64,000 bases of DNA from Spongiihabitans sp963422685 (GTDB lineage Bacteria; Pseudomonadota; Gammaproteobacteria; Arenicellales; Poriferihabitantaceae). Below the pieces are notes generated by a model. That model did no database searches, had not been told where the DNA came from, and saw only the letters and a list, made by a program, of their open reading frames with translations. Below are positions 1-9,546 of the stretch, one piece after another. A program made the position numbers and the translations under genes. The stretch spans positions 1,798,001 to 1,862,000 of the forward strand of contig OY730442.1 of assembly GCA_963422685.1 (NCBI GenBank). Reading direction: 5' to 3'. Each line of letters opens with the position of its first letter. The first letter of the stretch is position 1.

Positions 1-387
1 CTCGCGCAATGTGCTTCTGGCGTTGAGGTATCGCTGTCGATTCGCCAGGTCGGCATGGGTCAGCAGAATCTGTGCGGTCAATATGCGATGTTTTTGGAAA
101 GCCGTCTCATAGCTTTGGATTAGCCCCATCTGGCCAACCGCCGCAGCGGCTTGTAATTTGTGCACATCCCCCGGTCGGTCCAGCCAGCCCAGTCTGCGCA
201 TTCCTTCTCCTATGGACCCGGATGATACCAGCACAATATCCACACCCTGATTTTTCAGCCGGGTAATTTGCCGTACCAGCGAATTGATGGCGCTGCGATT
301 GAGGCCGAATTCCGCGTCCGTCAACAACGACGTGCCGATTTTGATCACCCATCGAGTCGATTCGGTTAATGCCGTTCGCGATGTCAT
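1..387 (-). CDS. proB: Glutamate 5-kinase, N-terminal part (runs off the window edge)
   Basis: ProB phosphorylates glutamate in the first step of proline synthesis. The 129 visible codons begin MTSRTALTESTRWVIKIGTS and carry the amino-acid-kinase start (VIKIGTSLLT) and the conserved VLVSSGSIGEGMRRLG segment, followed by a glutamine/alanine-rich AAAAVGQMGL stretch typical of the family. The ATG at 387-385 overlaps the obgE stop as ATGA, so the two genes are translationally coupled; obgE-proB is a common gammaproteobacterial order. The C-terminal two thirds, including any PUA domain, lie outside the window. Confidence 0.93.
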   Translation of the reverse strand, partial: MTSRTALTESTRWVIKIGTSLLTDAEFGLNRSAINSLVRQITRLKNQGVDIVLVSSGSIGEGMRRLGWLDRPGDVHKLQAAAAVGQMGLIQSYETAFQKHRILTAQILLTHADLANRQRYLNARSTLRE

Positions 388-1454
388 TGCACCGACACCT
401 GACCCGCAAACGGCCCCGGGTTCTCCAGCCCGGGCTGGAGTGCCTGGTCTATCTGCATTAAACGATTCATCAAATCGCCAGTCAGCCGAGCACAGCCTTC
501 TCCGGTTGCCGCCGATATGCGATAAACCGCACCACTCCACGACAACTTCTTCTTCAACCGGGATTCAATTTCCATGGCCATTTGCCGTTCCACAGTGTCA
601 ACCTTGTTGAGTATCAGCCAGCGTTCCCTATCCGCCAGAGATTGCGCAAAGCTGCTTAATTCCCGTTCAATCTGTCGCACTCCCAGCGCAACATCTGTTT
701 CATCAACGGGCGCGATATCGACTATATGAAGCAATATCCTGGTGCGTTGTAAATGCTTTAAAAACCGGATGCCAAGTCCAGCCCCCTGGGCGGCGCCTGC
801 AATCAAGCCGGGGATATCGGCAATCACAAAACCGGATGAATGGCCGATATCCACCACCCCTAACTGCGGGTGCAGCGTGGTAAACGGATAATCCGCAATT
901 TTCGGGCGAGCATGGGAAACGGCGCTTAGTAAGGTCGATTTCCCTGCATTGGGTAATCCAAGCAGTCCCACATCGGCCAGAACCTTTAATTCCAGCCTCA
1001 GCCGCCTTTCATCCCCCGGCCTGCCATCGGTTGTACGGCGCGGTGCGCGGTTTGTACTGGATTTGAAGTTTACATTGCCCAGCCCGCGCCTTCCCCCGGC
1101 GGCCACCAATAACCGATCACCGTGTTTGGTGACATCGCCAATCAGTTCATTGGTTTCGGCATCGGTGACCATAGTGCCGAGCGGTACGTCGATGATGAGA
1201 TCCGCGCCATCCCTGCCAAACCGGTCACGGCCCGCGCCGCTTTGTCCGCTTTTGGCGCGATACTGTCGGATAAACCTGAAATCTGCCAGCGTATTCAAGC
1301 CGCTTTTGGCAACCAGGTAAATGCTGCCGCCATTGCCGCCATTGCCGCCATCAGGACCACCCTTTGGGCGAAATTTCTCACGCAGAAAGCTCATGCCGCC
1401 ATTGCCGCCTTTGCCGGCGATTACGCGAATTGTGACTTCGTCAACGAATTTCAT
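384..1454 (-). CDS. obgE: Obg/CgtA family ribosome-associated GTPase
   Basis: The 356-residue protein has the Obg architecture. A glycine-rich N-terminal Obg fold (about residues 1-158) includes MKFVDE and repeated GGxGG runs. A G domain follows, with the P-loop GLPNAGKST, switch I DYPFTTL, the DIPGLI G3 motif, LNKVD G4 and an ISA G5. The family binds the 50S subunit and couples ribosome assembly to (p)ppGpp and growth. The reading frame is open 22 codons further upstream, but the family start MKFVDE at 1454 is chosen. The gene follows rplU-rpmA in the classic order and overlaps proB by four bases. Confidence 0.96.
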   Translation of the reverse strand: MKFVDEVTIRVIAGKGGNGGMSFLREKFRPKGGPDGGNGGNGGSIYLVAKSGLNTLADFRFIRQYRAKSGQSGAGRDRFGRDGADLIIDVPLGTMVTDAETNELIGDVTKHGDRLLVAAGGRRGLGNVNFKSSTNRAPRRTTDGRPGDERRLRLELKVLADVGLLGLPNAGKSTLLSAVSHARPKIADYPFTTLHPQLGVVDIGHSSGFVIADIPGLIAGAAQGAGLGIRFLKHLQRTRILLHIVDIAPVDETDVALGVRQIERELSSFAQSLADRERWLILNKVDTVERQMAMEIESRLKKKLSWSGAVYRISAATGEGCARLTGDLMNRLMQIDQALQPGLENPGPFAGQVSVQ

Positions 1455-1521
1455 TTGTCTGTTTTTAATCCAGTCTAATGAAGTATAGCCAACGCCTGGC
1501 CGTTTTCGTACATCCCACAAA

Positions 1522-1563
1522 CAAAAACCCCCGCCTTGCAGCCAAAGCGGGGGGTGTTTTTTT
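1522..1563 (-). terminator. Rho-independent terminator after rpmA
   Basis: On the minus strand an inverted repeat with C5GC (1528-1534) and GCG5-6 (1547-1554) arms is followed by a run of five T, just after the rpmA stop. The other side has a run of seven T, so it could also act on plus-strand transcripts. It should separate most rplU-rpmA transcription from obgE-proB. Confidence 0.8.
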
Positions 1564-1580
1564 CTGTTATCCGGGATAAT

Positions 1581-1838
1581 TTACCCGGTAACGACACTCA
1601 CTGTTCTGCGCTTTTTAGGGCCCTTGACTGAAAACAGCACTTTACCGGGTGCGGTTGCGAACAGGGTGAAATCTTTTCCAAGTCGGGTATTTTTCCCGGG
1701 ATGGAACGAACTGCCGCGTTGTCGTATGATGATATTGCCCGCCAGCACTTGCTCGCCGCCATACTTTTTAACACCCAGCCGTTTGGATACGGAATCGCGA
1801 CCGTTTCTGGAGCTGCCGCCTGCTTTTTTATGCGCCAT
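1581..1838 (-). CDS. rpmA: 50S ribosomal protein L27
   Basis: The 85-residue product starts MAHKKAGGSSRNGRDS and carries the L27 signature with GGEQVLAGNIIIRQRG and a lysine-rich C-terminus. L27 lies near the peptidyl transferase centre. Length and sequence are standard. A GAGG ribosome binding site lies about eight bases upstream. It follows rplU by 76 bases and is closed by a strong hairpin terminator. Confidence 0.97.
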   Translation of the reverse strand: MAHKKAGGSSRNGRDSVSKRLGVKKYGGEQVLAGNIIIRQRGSSFHPGKNTRLGKDFTLFATAPGKVLFSVKGPKKRRTVSVVTG

Positions 1839-1914
1839 GAGATGCCTCGGTCTTTTTTAATTTAAATTTGAACCTGCCGCCCGGAATTTTGCCGCTGTTC
1901 AGCCAACTTTTTCT

Positions 1915-2247
1915 TTATGTGGCAGGGGCTGTTCCGCCGGCTTCGCCAATTCCAGTAATTTCGATTTCTGTAAATTGCTGACGGTGTCCCTGGGTACGAC
2001 GATAATTTTTGCGTCGTTTCATTTTGAAGACCTTGATCTTCCTGGCTTTGCCGTGGGAAACCACCGTGGCGGTAACCGGGCTTGCGACTATGGGTGCGCC
2101 CACAGTGATGCTTTCGCCGTCCGCGATCATTAAAACACGCTCCAGATTGACCGAATCTCCTGCGGCCGCGCTCAGCTTTTCCACCTTTAACTTGTCACCG
2201 ACGGCTACTTTATATTGCTTGCCACCGGTTTCGATTACTGCGTACAT
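1915..2247 (-). CDS. rplU: 50S ribosomal protein L21
   Basis: The 110-residue protein starts MYAVIETGGKQYKVAVGDKL, the conserved L21 N-terminus, and has the basic segment FKMKRRKNYRRTQGHRQ. It binds 23S rRNA. The frame is open 35 codons further upstream, but those codons look unlike L21, so the start at 2247 is used. It is first in the rplU-rpmA pair and is divergent from ispB, as in many gammaproteobacteria. Confidence 0.96.
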   Translation of the reverse strand: MYAVIETGGKQYKVAVGDKLKVEKLSAAAGDSVNLERVLMIADGESITVGAPIVASPVTATVVSHGKARKIKVFKMKRRKNYRRTQGHRQQFTEIEITGIGEAGGTAPAT

Positions 2248-2339
2248 TTCATAAACTCTTGAGTGGACAGTTCGGTCAGCGTTTGACCAGACTAACTTAA
2301 CGGATTGATTCTGTAGTAATTTACCTTCGCCCTGGCGAG

Positions 2340-2368
2340 AATTAACGGGCAATTTGCTGAATTTTCAA
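2340..2368 (-). promoter_or_regulatory. Candidate sigma-70 promoter for rplU-rpmA
   Basis: On the minus strand TTGAAA (2368-2363) and TTAATT (2345-2340) are separated by exactly 17 bases. They lie about 95 bases upstream of the rplU start, in the divergent rplU/ispB gap. The prediction is from sequence resemblance only. Confidence 0.35.
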
Positions 2369-2555
2369 GGACGGCGGATTGTATCCGCCCACGCCCCTGT
2401 CGTCAACGCTGTTGAAAACCGGGAAAATTCAATGAATGCAGGTCATTGCCCTGTTACCGTGGGCAAAGGGCTGTATTAAAACTGGAAAAATCCCCACACT
2501 TGAAAGAAAATCAACCTTATTCCCGGCTAAAAGCCCAAGCCAAAAACAAGAAAAT

Positions 2556-3587
2556 ATGCCTGAACCGCAAATACAATGCGCCCCGGAAAGTTTCGGAAGT
2601 CCCGGTGTTGATCCAAAACGATTGCTGGACTCGGCCATCGCATTGGTAGAAGATGATCTGGATGCAGTAAACAATACCATCCGGCAACGCCTGGCATCGG
2701 ATATTGCCTTGATCAATACGCTGGGCGCGTATATCGTCAAAAGCGGCGGCAAGCGATTACGCCCGTTGATTCTGTTGCTGTGCGCCCGTTGCTGCGGGTA
2801 TCAGGGCAACGAACACATCCTGCTGGCGGCGGTGATTGAATTTATCCATACCGCTACGTTATTGCACGACGATGTCGTAGACGGGTCGGCGACCCGGCGG
2901 GGGCAGCCCAGCGTAAACACCGTGTGGGGCAACGAGGCCAGCGTGCTGGTTGGCGATTTTTTATATTCCCGCGCGTTCGAAATGATGGTGGAAACCGGGA
3001 ATATGGACGTCATGCGAATTCTCGCCGGCACGACCAACGCCATTGCCGAAGGCGAAGTGCTGCAACTTCTTAACGCGCATTCGCCAGACACTTCGGAGTT
3101 GCAGTATATGGACGCGATTCATCGCAAAACGGCGAAGTTATTTGAATCCGCGTCCGGGCTCGGCGGCATGATCGCCGGGCAAAATGCCGCAGTCTGTACG
3201 GGCTTGTCGAACTATGGGATATATCTCGGCACCGCCTTTCAACTGGTAGATGACATTCTGGATTACAGCGCTGACAGCGCGGCAATCGGCAAGGATATTG
3301 GCGATGATCTGGCCGAAGGCAAACCCACGCTGCCTTTAATCACGGCGCTGAAACGTGGAAACGCCGAACAGAAGCGGGTAATTATCCAGGCAATTGAAAA
3401 CGGTGAGCGCGAAAAAATTGCTGAAATTCTGGAAATTGTGCAGGCCACCAAAGCGCTGCAATATACATTCGACAAGGCGAAACAGCAGGCCAGGCTGGCT
3501 GCATCCGCTCTGGCGCCTTTGCCGGATAACCCGTTTAAAGCGGCCCTGGGACTGCTGGCGGAATTTTCGGTGACGAGAGGGCATTGA
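2556..3587 (+). CDS. ispB: Octaprenyl diphosphate synthase (long-chain trans-prenyltransferase)
   Basis: The enzyme makes the side chain of ubiquinone/menaquinone by adding isopentenyl units to farnesyl diphosphate. The 343-residue protein has both aspartate-rich motifs, DDVVD in LLHDDVVDGS and DDILD in LVDDILDY, plus GGKRLRP near the N-terminus, all conserved in IspB. The start MPEPQIQ is preferred by length; it leaves about 25 residues more than E. coli IspB, so a later start is possible. It is divergent from rplU, as is usual. Confidence 0.93.
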   Translation: MPEPQIQCAPESFGSPGVDPKRLLDSAIALVEDDLDAVNNTIRQRLASDIALINTLGAYIVKSGGKRLRPLILLLCARCCGYQGNEHILLAAVIEFIHTATLLHDDVVDGSATRRGQPSVNTVWGNEASVLVGDFLYSRAFEMMVETGNMDVMRILAGTTNAIAEGEVLQLLNAHSPDTSELQYMDAIHRKTAKLFESASGLGGMIAGQNAAVCTGLSNYGIYLGTAFQLVDDILDYSADSAAIGKDIGDDLAEGKPTLPLITALKRGNAEQKRVIIQAIENGEREKIAEILEIVQATKALQYTFDKAKQQARLAASALAPLPDNPFKAALGLLAEFSVTRGH

Positions 3588-3600
3588 TTGTCCCTGAGGG

Positions 3601-3620
3601 GCACGAAGCATTGTTCGTGC
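3601..3620. terminator. Hairpin between convergent ispB and cysK
   Basis: A perfect 7-bp inverted repeat (GCACGAA 3601-3607, TTCGTGC 3614-3620) with a 6-base loop lies in the 49-base gap between convergent genes. It lacks a clear T run on either side, so a terminator role is inferred from position. Confidence 0.4.
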
Positions 3621-3636
3621 ATAAGAGGTTGGGCTG

Positions 3637-4560
3637 TCAGCCAGCAGAATCCTGCCAGACATCCGTACTCAGGTAGCGCTCGCCGGTATCTGCCAGAATG
3701 GCCAGAATAGATTTGCCTTTAAATTTTCCACCACTGGCCAGTTTAATCATTCCGGACACCGCTGCACCACAGGATATTCCACAGAAAATCCCTTCTTTTT
3801 CTGCCAGCGCTGTGGTTGTGGAATAGGCTTCCCGGGTGGTGATGGCGATAATATCTTCATAGGCATTTGTGTCCAGTATCTGTGGAATAAACCCGGGTGC
3901 GGTGCCCATAATTTTATGTTTACAGGCAATGCCCTGGCTCAGGATCGGCGAATCGGCCGGTTCGGTGGCGATAATCCTGATGGCCGAATGCCTTTGCCTG
4001 AGATATTTTGACAACCCTGAAATTGTACCCCCGGTTCCGGTAGTGCAAACGATGGCGGACAGGGTTTTGCCAAAATCATTCCATATTTCATCCGCAGTTT
4101 GTTTATGCGATGCCGTATTGGATGGATTGAAGTGCTGGCCGACGAAAAAGTAACCCCGGTCTGCCGCCAGACGTTTTGCTTCTTCGATAGCGCCGGCAGT
4201 GCCTTTTTCTGCCGGCGTGAGCACCACCTGCCCGCCGTAGGCCTGCAAAATCAGCTTTCGCTCTTCGCTCATGTCCTCTGCCATAACGAATATGGAACGA
4301 TAACCCTTCACGGCCGCTACCATGGCCAGGCCGATTCCGGTATTACCCGAGGTGGGTTCAATAATAGTGTCGCCGGATTTCAGCCTGCCCTGGCATTCCG
4401 CGTCCTCAATCATTTTGAGTGCAGGGCGATCTTTTACCGACCCGCCCGGGTTAAAACTCTCCAGCTTCACCCATAACTCAGCTCCGCAATCGGCGCCAAT
4501 ATGATTCAGTTTTACAACGGGTGTATTGCCGATGGTTTCAAGAATATTCTGATGTTTCAT
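3637..4560 (-). CDS. cysK: Cysteine synthase (O-acetylserine sulfhydrylase), CysK type
   Basis: This PLP enzyme converts O-acetylserine and sulfide to cysteine. The 307 residues contain the start TIGNTPVVKLN, the PLP lysine in GGSVKDRPAL, the substrate loop PTSGNTGIGLA and the phosphate-binding loop TTGTGGTISG. Length and motifs fit CysK rather than CysM or cystathionine beta-synthase. The gene stands alone, convergent with ispB. Confidence 0.94.
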   Translation of the reverse strand: MKHQNILETIGNTPVVKLNHIGADCGAELWVKLESFNPGGSVKDRPALKMIEDAECQGRLKSGDTIIEPTSGNTGIGLAMVAAVKGYRSIFVMAEDMSEERKLILQAYGGQVVLTPAEKGTAGAIEEAKRLAADRGYFFVGQHFNPSNTASHKQTADEIWNDFGKTLSAIVCTTGTGGTISGLSKYLRQRHSAIRIIATEPADSPILSQGIACKHKIMGTAPGFIPQILDTNAYEDIIAITTREAYSTTTALAEKEGIFCGISCGAAVSGMIKLASGGKFKGKSILAILADTGERYLSTDVWQDSAG

Positions 4561-4662
4561 GTCTGAATTTTATCTCTGGCCCCGCCCTGATGATGAACAA
4601 GAGTAGCACAACAAATTCAGATTTCCACGCCGGTCGTGCCGATCAATCCGCAACGGCGAATC

Positions 4663-6210
4663 CTAAACGTCCAGTAAAATATTAAATCTACGCCGGATTT
4701 TTTCATCCACTGTGGGTTGAATATACTCTGGATGATGTTCATGCAGGATTTGTTTCACTTTTTCATGGGCGCGCTGCCACAGGTCCTTTGCGCCGAGCCG
4801 GGCCCAGGTTCGAGGTTCATCCCGGTCCGCCAGTTTTGGATAATAATGATCCCGTTCCATCGCATTCATGGTATGACTTCCGCCGAGAAAGTGCCCCTCG
4901 CCAGTGACGGCCTCGCGGATTGCTTCAAAGCCCAGGGTTTCCTCATTCACTTCTACGCCGCGCAATACGCGATATACGTGGGACAGCATTTCATCATCAA
5001 TCAAAAACGCCTCAAAGGATACGCCCAGCAGGCTCGCCATCATCCCGGAAGATTCATAAATCATATTTGCACCGGCCAGCCCGGTGGCCAAAGACGACAA
5101 GGCTTTTTCCGCTCCCATTTGTGCGTCAACCGCTTTGGAGTCCGCCATACTGCAAGCCACGCCGGAAGGCAGCCCCAGCCAGTTTGATAATTGGGCAGAG
5201 GCCGCATTGAGCAGGGTTATTTCTCCGCCGCTGCCGCAAAATGCGCCCGTTCGCAGGTCGATAACAAACGGCCAGTTGGAAAAAATCATGGGATAACCCG
5301 GATTAAACACATTGACCATGACCAGGGCGGCCAGCGTTTCGGCCAGGGTTGAGGCCAGCATACCGGCAATGCTGGCGGGCGAGGTTGCGCCAGACTGTGC
5401 GGCAACAATATTGTTCAACGGCATGCCGTGCGCCATGGCCGCCACAGCCACTTCCACTGCATCTGCGCCGTAGCGCAGCGGCGATATCACCGGGCTGATA
5501 TGCGCCTTGCAAAAGGGGCGCTGCCGGAATTTTCCTGTTCCGCCCAAAACCAGATCGAACATATCGACCACGGGGGCGACATGATCGGCGACAAAAAAGC
5601 TGGTGCCCAGTGGTTTTTTCGTCCCTTTTAAAAGCGCATAGGCGGTATTCACATCCAGCGCAAAATTATCCGCTATGTCTGTGGCAACGCAGCAGCGGGT
5701 AAACCAAGCAACATTATTCAGGGTATCGATCAGGCGGGTAAAATCGTATAAATCCCGCAACGTCGAAGGCCGATAAATTTTCGTATCCAGGTCCAATGTC
5801 TGCACGGCGGCACCGCCCGTGCCATAGTAGACGCTGTCACCGCCGATTTCAAAGTCATGTCGGGAATCCCGGCCATAAAACGGGATGGTTTTTGCGGCCT
5901 TGGCGATAATGTCTTCCACCATGGTTCCGGGGAAACACAGCCGACCCCAGTGGTTAATCGTTGCGCCGCGGGCCAATGCCTGCTCGGTCAGGGCCCGGGG
6001 TGACTCGGCCATACCTAATTCTGCCAGGATTCGAATCGCGGTGTCATAAATGGATTTTATTTGCGCTTCGTCAAGTGGTTTGTATTGCCCGCCGACCTGG
6101 CCGGGCGGACAGGGGTCAAACACCGGTGGTTTGCTGCGCAGGGCGTGCATCGCTTCGCGGCTGCTGGTTTTGCCCCGCCGGGTTCTTTTTCTGGGTTTTG
6201 AATTCGACAT
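4663..6210 (-). CDS. Trimethylamine methyltransferase (MttB) family protein, non-pyrrolysine type
   Basis: The 515-residue protein belongs to the MttB superfamily; examples of conserved stretches are SVYYGTGGAAVQTLD, SPLRYGADAVEVAVAAMAHG and GMMASLLGVSFEAFLIDDEM. Known members demethylate trimethylamine, glycine betaine, proline betaine or carnitine and pass the methyl group to a corrinoid protein. True trimethylamine enzymes read an in-frame TAG as pyrrolysine; this frame has none, so it is a non-Pyl member with unknown substrate. A reading frame extends 80 codons upstream inside the neighbouring flavoprotein gene; the start MSNSKPRKRTRRG, seven bases after that gene's stop, is preferred. 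No corrinoid protein or reductive activase is encoded nearby. Co-transcription with the flavoprotein upstream suggests that both act on one N-methylated substrate. Confidence 0.85.
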   Translation of the reverse strand: MSNSKPRKRTRRGKTSSREAMHALRSKPPVFDPCPPGQVGGQYKPLDEAQIKSIYDTAIRILAELGMAESPRALTEQALARGATINHWGRLCFPGTMVEDIIAKAAKTIPFYGRDSRHDFEIGGDSVYYGTGGAAVQTLDLDTKIYRPSTLRDLYDFTRLIDTLNNVAWFTRCCVATDIADNFALDVNTAYALLKGTKKPLGTSFFVADHVAPVVDMFDLVLGGTGKFRQRPFCKAHISPVISPLRYGADAVEVAVAAMAHGMPLNNIVAAQSGATSPASIAGMLASTLAETLAALVMVNVFNPGYPMIFSNWPFVIDLRTGAFCGSGGEITLLNAASAQLSNWLGLPSGVACSMADSKAVDAQMGAEKALSSLATGLAGANMIYESSGMMASLLGVSFEAFLIDDEMLSHVYRVLRGVEVNEETLGFEAIREAVTGEGHFLGGSHTMNAMERDHYYPKLADRDEPRTWARLGAKDLWQRAHEKVKQILHEHHPEYIQPTVDEKIRRRFNILLDV

Positions 6211-6217
6211 TTTCCGG

Positions 6218-8632
6218 TTATGCAGACACGCGGGCATTTTCCGGGTCGTACAGACAGGGCGCGACCACAGTGGCCGGGTAGTTGTCCCCCAGAATACCGA
6301 TTTCCAGTTCATTGCCAATTTCGCATTGATCAGGATTAACAAAGGCAAATGCGATATTTTTATCGATTCGATGACCATAGCCGGCGGATGAAACCGAACC
6401 CACCAGGGAGTTGCCGCGATAGACCGGGTCACCGCCCCGGGCGACGGCAATAGGGCAGTCTACGACCAGAGAAACCAGCACGGTGGCAGGCCCCCGTTCG
6501 AGTTGCTTCAACAGGGCTTGCCTGCCGATAAAATCGGGTTTGTCCAGTTTTACGAAACGACGCAATCCAGTTTCCATTGGATTGCGTTCATAGATCAAAT
6601 CGGTTTTCCATTGCAGGTAGCCCTTTTCCACGCGCATTGATTCGACCGCGTACAGACCAAAATGAATTAAACCAAAGTCTTTGCCGGCGTGGTTCAATAT
6701 ATTCCAGACCAGATAAAGCTGCTCATTCGGAACGTGCAGCTCGTAGGCCAGCTCGCCGGAAAAACTCACACGCATGACCAGAGTCTGCGCGTATCCGATG
6801 AACATGTGTCTGGCCCGCATCTGCGGAAATGCCTGCCTTGACCAGTCGCATCCGGGCGAAACGGATTGCAGTAATGCCCTGGATTCCGGGCCGGCTATGA
6901 CCAGAATTGTATAGCTGCCGGCCAACTCGGTTAGCCTGACCGAATCGGGTTTGTGTTGATTCAACCAGTCCCGGTCATGCCATTCCGCGGCGGCTGCCGA
7001 ACCATACCAATAATGCTCATCCGCCAGTTTCGCAATGGTGGCTTCGGTTAATACACTGCCTTTTTCGGTGAGCAAATAGCATAGATTCACTTTGCCCACT
7101 GCCTTTGGCATGGCGCCGCAAATCATCCTGTCCAAAAACGCTCCGGCGCCTTCGCCCTGAATCCCGTATCGATTAAAACCCGACACTTCCATCATGCCGA
7201 CGCCGTCGACAACACCCTGAACTTCCTTCGCCACCACCGCTTCGGTGGGGGTGAATCGATAGCTGTGGGCATCGATAAAATCCGCGCGGGGCTTAAAGAA
7301 CAACGCTCTTTCCCATCCCGCAACCACGCCCCAGGCACAGTCCAGTTTGTCCAGTACCGCATACAGCGGTGTGGTGCGCGCCAACCTGGATGCAGGCCGA
7401 TATTCCCGGGGCATGGGATAATGGAACTCGTTTTGGTAATCCTCTATGGCCTTGAGTGAGGTGTGTCGGGTATTGGCGTATTGAGTGAACCGCCGAGGGT
7501 CCAGAAACCACGCATCCCATTCACATTCGCCATCGATAATCAGCTCGGCCAGCACTTTTCCATGACCGCCGCCTTCGCCAATACCGGCCCGCAGCCCAAC
7601 ACATGCAAACGCATTGGGCACCCCTGGAATCGGCCCCACCAATGGGGCGCCATCAATGGTATAGGTGATTGGTCCGTTCACCACGCTGCGAATCCCGGCC
7701 TGGGTCAAACAGGGCAGCCGTTGAAAAATCCGCTCCATATTGTCCAGGCAGCGGTGCAAATCCGACGGGCATAAGGATTTGCTGAAGTGTGGATCAATTC
7801 CATCCATACCAAATGGCTTGCATCTTTGTTCGTATACTCCCACCAGCAAGCCCGTTTTCTCCTGGCGACTGTAGAAATCATCGCCCGGGTCGCGGATGAT
7901 GGGGACACGAAAATCCAGCGCTGCGATTTGTTCGATCGGCTCGGTCAGGAAGTACATATGCTCCATCGAAGCCACCGGATGACTCACCCCGAGCATACCG
8001 CCAACTTCGTTTACACGATATCCGCAGGCGTTCACGATGATTTCGCAGGCGATATCGCCATCTTTTGTATGCACGATGAATTCGCCGCCGGTTTTGATGG
8101 TGATGTCTTCGACCGGGTTGAACCGATAGACTTCTGCTCCGGCTTTTCGCGCCTGTCGCGCCAGGGCAAATGTTAATTGCGCCGGATCAATATCGCCGTC
8201 CAGCGGATCCCACCACGCCCCCAGCAAACCCCGGGTGTCCATCAAGGGATGACGTTTCCCCGCTTCGGCGCCATCGATATATTCAAACTCCACATCGACG
8301 CCTTTGGCCATGCCGGTGAAATGTTTATAGGTGTCAACCTGCGCCGGAGTATGGGCCAGACGCATACCGCCAGTGATGTGATAGTCAATGGGAAAATCCT
8401 GGTCAGCGGCAAGCTCTCGGTATAGATTGATACTGTGTTTTTTCAATGCCACCATGGTTTGGTTGGCGCCAAACCGGGTTACTTGGGCCGCCGCGTGCCA
8501 GGTTGACCCTGAAGTCAGTTCATCCCGTTCCACCAGCACCACATCGCGCCATCCGTGTCGGGTCAAATGATACAAAGTGGAGCATCCGGCAATCCCGCCG
8601 CCAATCACCACAACCCGTGCGCTGTTTTTCAT
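6218..8632 (-). CDS. Dimethylglycine/sarcosine dehydrogenase-like FAD flavoprotein with GcvT domain
   Basis: The 804-residue protein has an N-terminal FAD-binding DAO domain (VVVIGGGIAGCS near residues 7-18). His46 in GSTWHAAAQ sits where dimethylglycine and sarcosine dehydrogenases attach FAD covalently. A linker domain follows, then a C-terminal aminomethyltransferase (GcvT-like) domain from about residue 430 with LIHFGLYAVESMRVEKGY. The family oxidises N-methyl groups and transfers the resulting one-carbon unit to tetrahydrofolate. The exact substrate cannot be told from sequence. It lies seven bases upstream of the mttB-family gene, a pairing that argues for stepwise removal of N-methyl groups. 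Confidence 0.85.
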   Translation of the reverse strand: MKNSARVVVIGGGIAGCSTLYHLTRHGWRDVVLVERDELTSGSTWHAAAQVTRFGANQTMVALKKHSINLYRELAADQDFPIDYHITGGMRLAHTPAQVDTYKHFTGMAKGVDVEFEYIDGAEAGKRHPLMDTRGLLGAWWDPLDGDIDPAQLTFALARQARKAGAEVYRFNPVEDITIKTGGEFIVHTKDGDIACEIIVNACGYRVNEVGGMLGVSHPVASMEHMYFLTEPIEQIAALDFRVPIIRDPGDDFYSRQEKTGLLVGVYEQRCKPFGMDGIDPHFSKSLCPSDLHRCLDNMERIFQRLPCLTQAGIRSVVNGPITYTIDGAPLVGPIPGVPNAFACVGLRAGIGEGGGHGKVLAELIIDGECEWDAWFLDPRRFTQYANTRHTSLKAIEDYQNEFHYPMPREYRPASRLARTTPLYAVLDKLDCAWGVVAGWERALFFKPRADFIDAHSYRFTPTEAVVAKEVQGVVDGVGMMEVSGFNRYGIQGEGAGAFLDRMICGAMPKAVGKVNLCYLLTEKGSVLTEATIAKLADEHYWYGSAAAAEWHDRDWLNQHKPDSVRLTELAGSYTILVIAGPESRALLQSVSPGCDWSRQAFPQMRARHMFIGYAQTLVMRVSFSGELAYELHVPNEQLYLVWNILNHAGKDFGLIHFGLYAVESMRVEKGYLQWKTDLIYERNPMETGLRRFVKLDKPDFIGRQALLKQLERGPATVLVSLVVDCPIAVARGGDPVYRGNSLVGSVSSAGYGHRIDKNIAFAFVNPDQCEIGNELEIGILGDNYPATVVAPCLYDPENARVSA

Positions 8633-8742
8633 TTTTACGCCGTCTGTACAGTTTGAAAATTTGCGGATGATAATCCAGCCGGGGGCTGATTTAGGCGCGG
8701 GCGAATCCGCAGCCTGAAAAAGCCCTAATAGTGAACCATGAA

Positions 8743-9546
8743 TTAAATCATTTCCTCGACCACCGGATTTGTCAGCGATCCGATGCCTTCAATTTCGATA
8801 GTAATCTCATCGCCTGCATTCATCCATACGGGCGGCCTGCGGGCAAAGCCCACCCCATGGGGAGTGCCGGTCAGAACCACCGTCCCGGGTGCAAGTATGG
8901 TGCTGCTGCTTAAAAACGCCAGCAGTGTGGGCACATCGAAAATCATGTCATTGGTATTCCAGTCTTGCATGGTCTGGCCGTTGAGGATGCTGCGGACCTG
9001 CAATTGATTGGGATCGGTGATTTCATCCGGGGTGACCAGTACGGGCCCGAGCGGGCAGAATGTCGCAAAGGTTTTGCCGCGACACCATTGCCCGCCGCCG
9101 CCATTGCGCTGCCAGTCCCGCGCACTTACATCGTTGGCGCAGGTATAACCAAGCACATAATCCAACGCATTTTCTTTGGCCGCGTTGTAGCAGGTTCTGC
9201 CAATCACAACCGCCAGCTCCGCCTCGTAATCCACTTTATCACTGCGCAGTTTTCTCGGTAGCATGATCGGGCTACCGGGATGCTGGAGAGAGGTGGTGGT
9301 TTTTAAAAACAGTACCGGATTTTCGGGCAGCCCGGCGCCGCCTTCTTGCGCATGCCGACGATAATTCAAGCCAATGCAGAGAATGTCTGTGGGTTCAATC
9401 GGCGCCAGTAACGCGCCGCTGATCGGTTCGCCGGTATCCCTAATCCCCTGATACGGATCGCCTTCGGCACGACAATAGTGCCCATTGCCATGCGCTATGG
9501 CATAGCTGATTGAGCCGTCGGCTGATTTTAATCTCGCTATTTTCAT
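8743..9546 (-). CDS. Fumarylacetoacetate hydrolase (FAH) family protein
   Basis: The 267-residue protein has the FAH fold marks: ILCIGLNYRRHAQEGG, the metal-binding acidic set in DYEAELAVVIG and NDVSARDWQ, and GTPHGVGFARRPPVWMNAGD near the C-terminus. Members hydrolyse or decarboxylate 2-oxo acids and beta-diketo acids with a divalent metal. The usual GKTFDTFCPLGP is GKTFATFCPLGP here, a D-to-A change. It abuts the cupin gene (stop TAA directly followed by ATG) and precedes the flavoprotein gene, so it is probably part of the same catabolic operon. Confidence 0.85.
   Translation of the reverse strand: MKIARLKSADGSISYAIAHGNGHYCRAEGDPYQGIRDTGEPISGALLAPIEPTDILCIGLNYRRHAQEGGAGLPENPVLFLKTTTSLQHPGSPIMLPRKLRSDKVDYEAELAVVIGRTCYNAAKENALDYVLGYTCANDVSARDWQRNGGGGQWCRGKTFATFCPLGPVLVTPDEITDPNQLQVRSILNGQTMQDWNTNDMIFDVPTLLAFLSSSTILAPGTVVLTGTPHGVGFARRPPVWMNAGDEITIEIEGIGSLTNPVVEEMI

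Noticed and set aside
4663..6210. Pyrrolysine codon in the MttB-family gene
   Set aside because: The frame is open throughout with no in-frame TAG, and no pyl genes are in the window.
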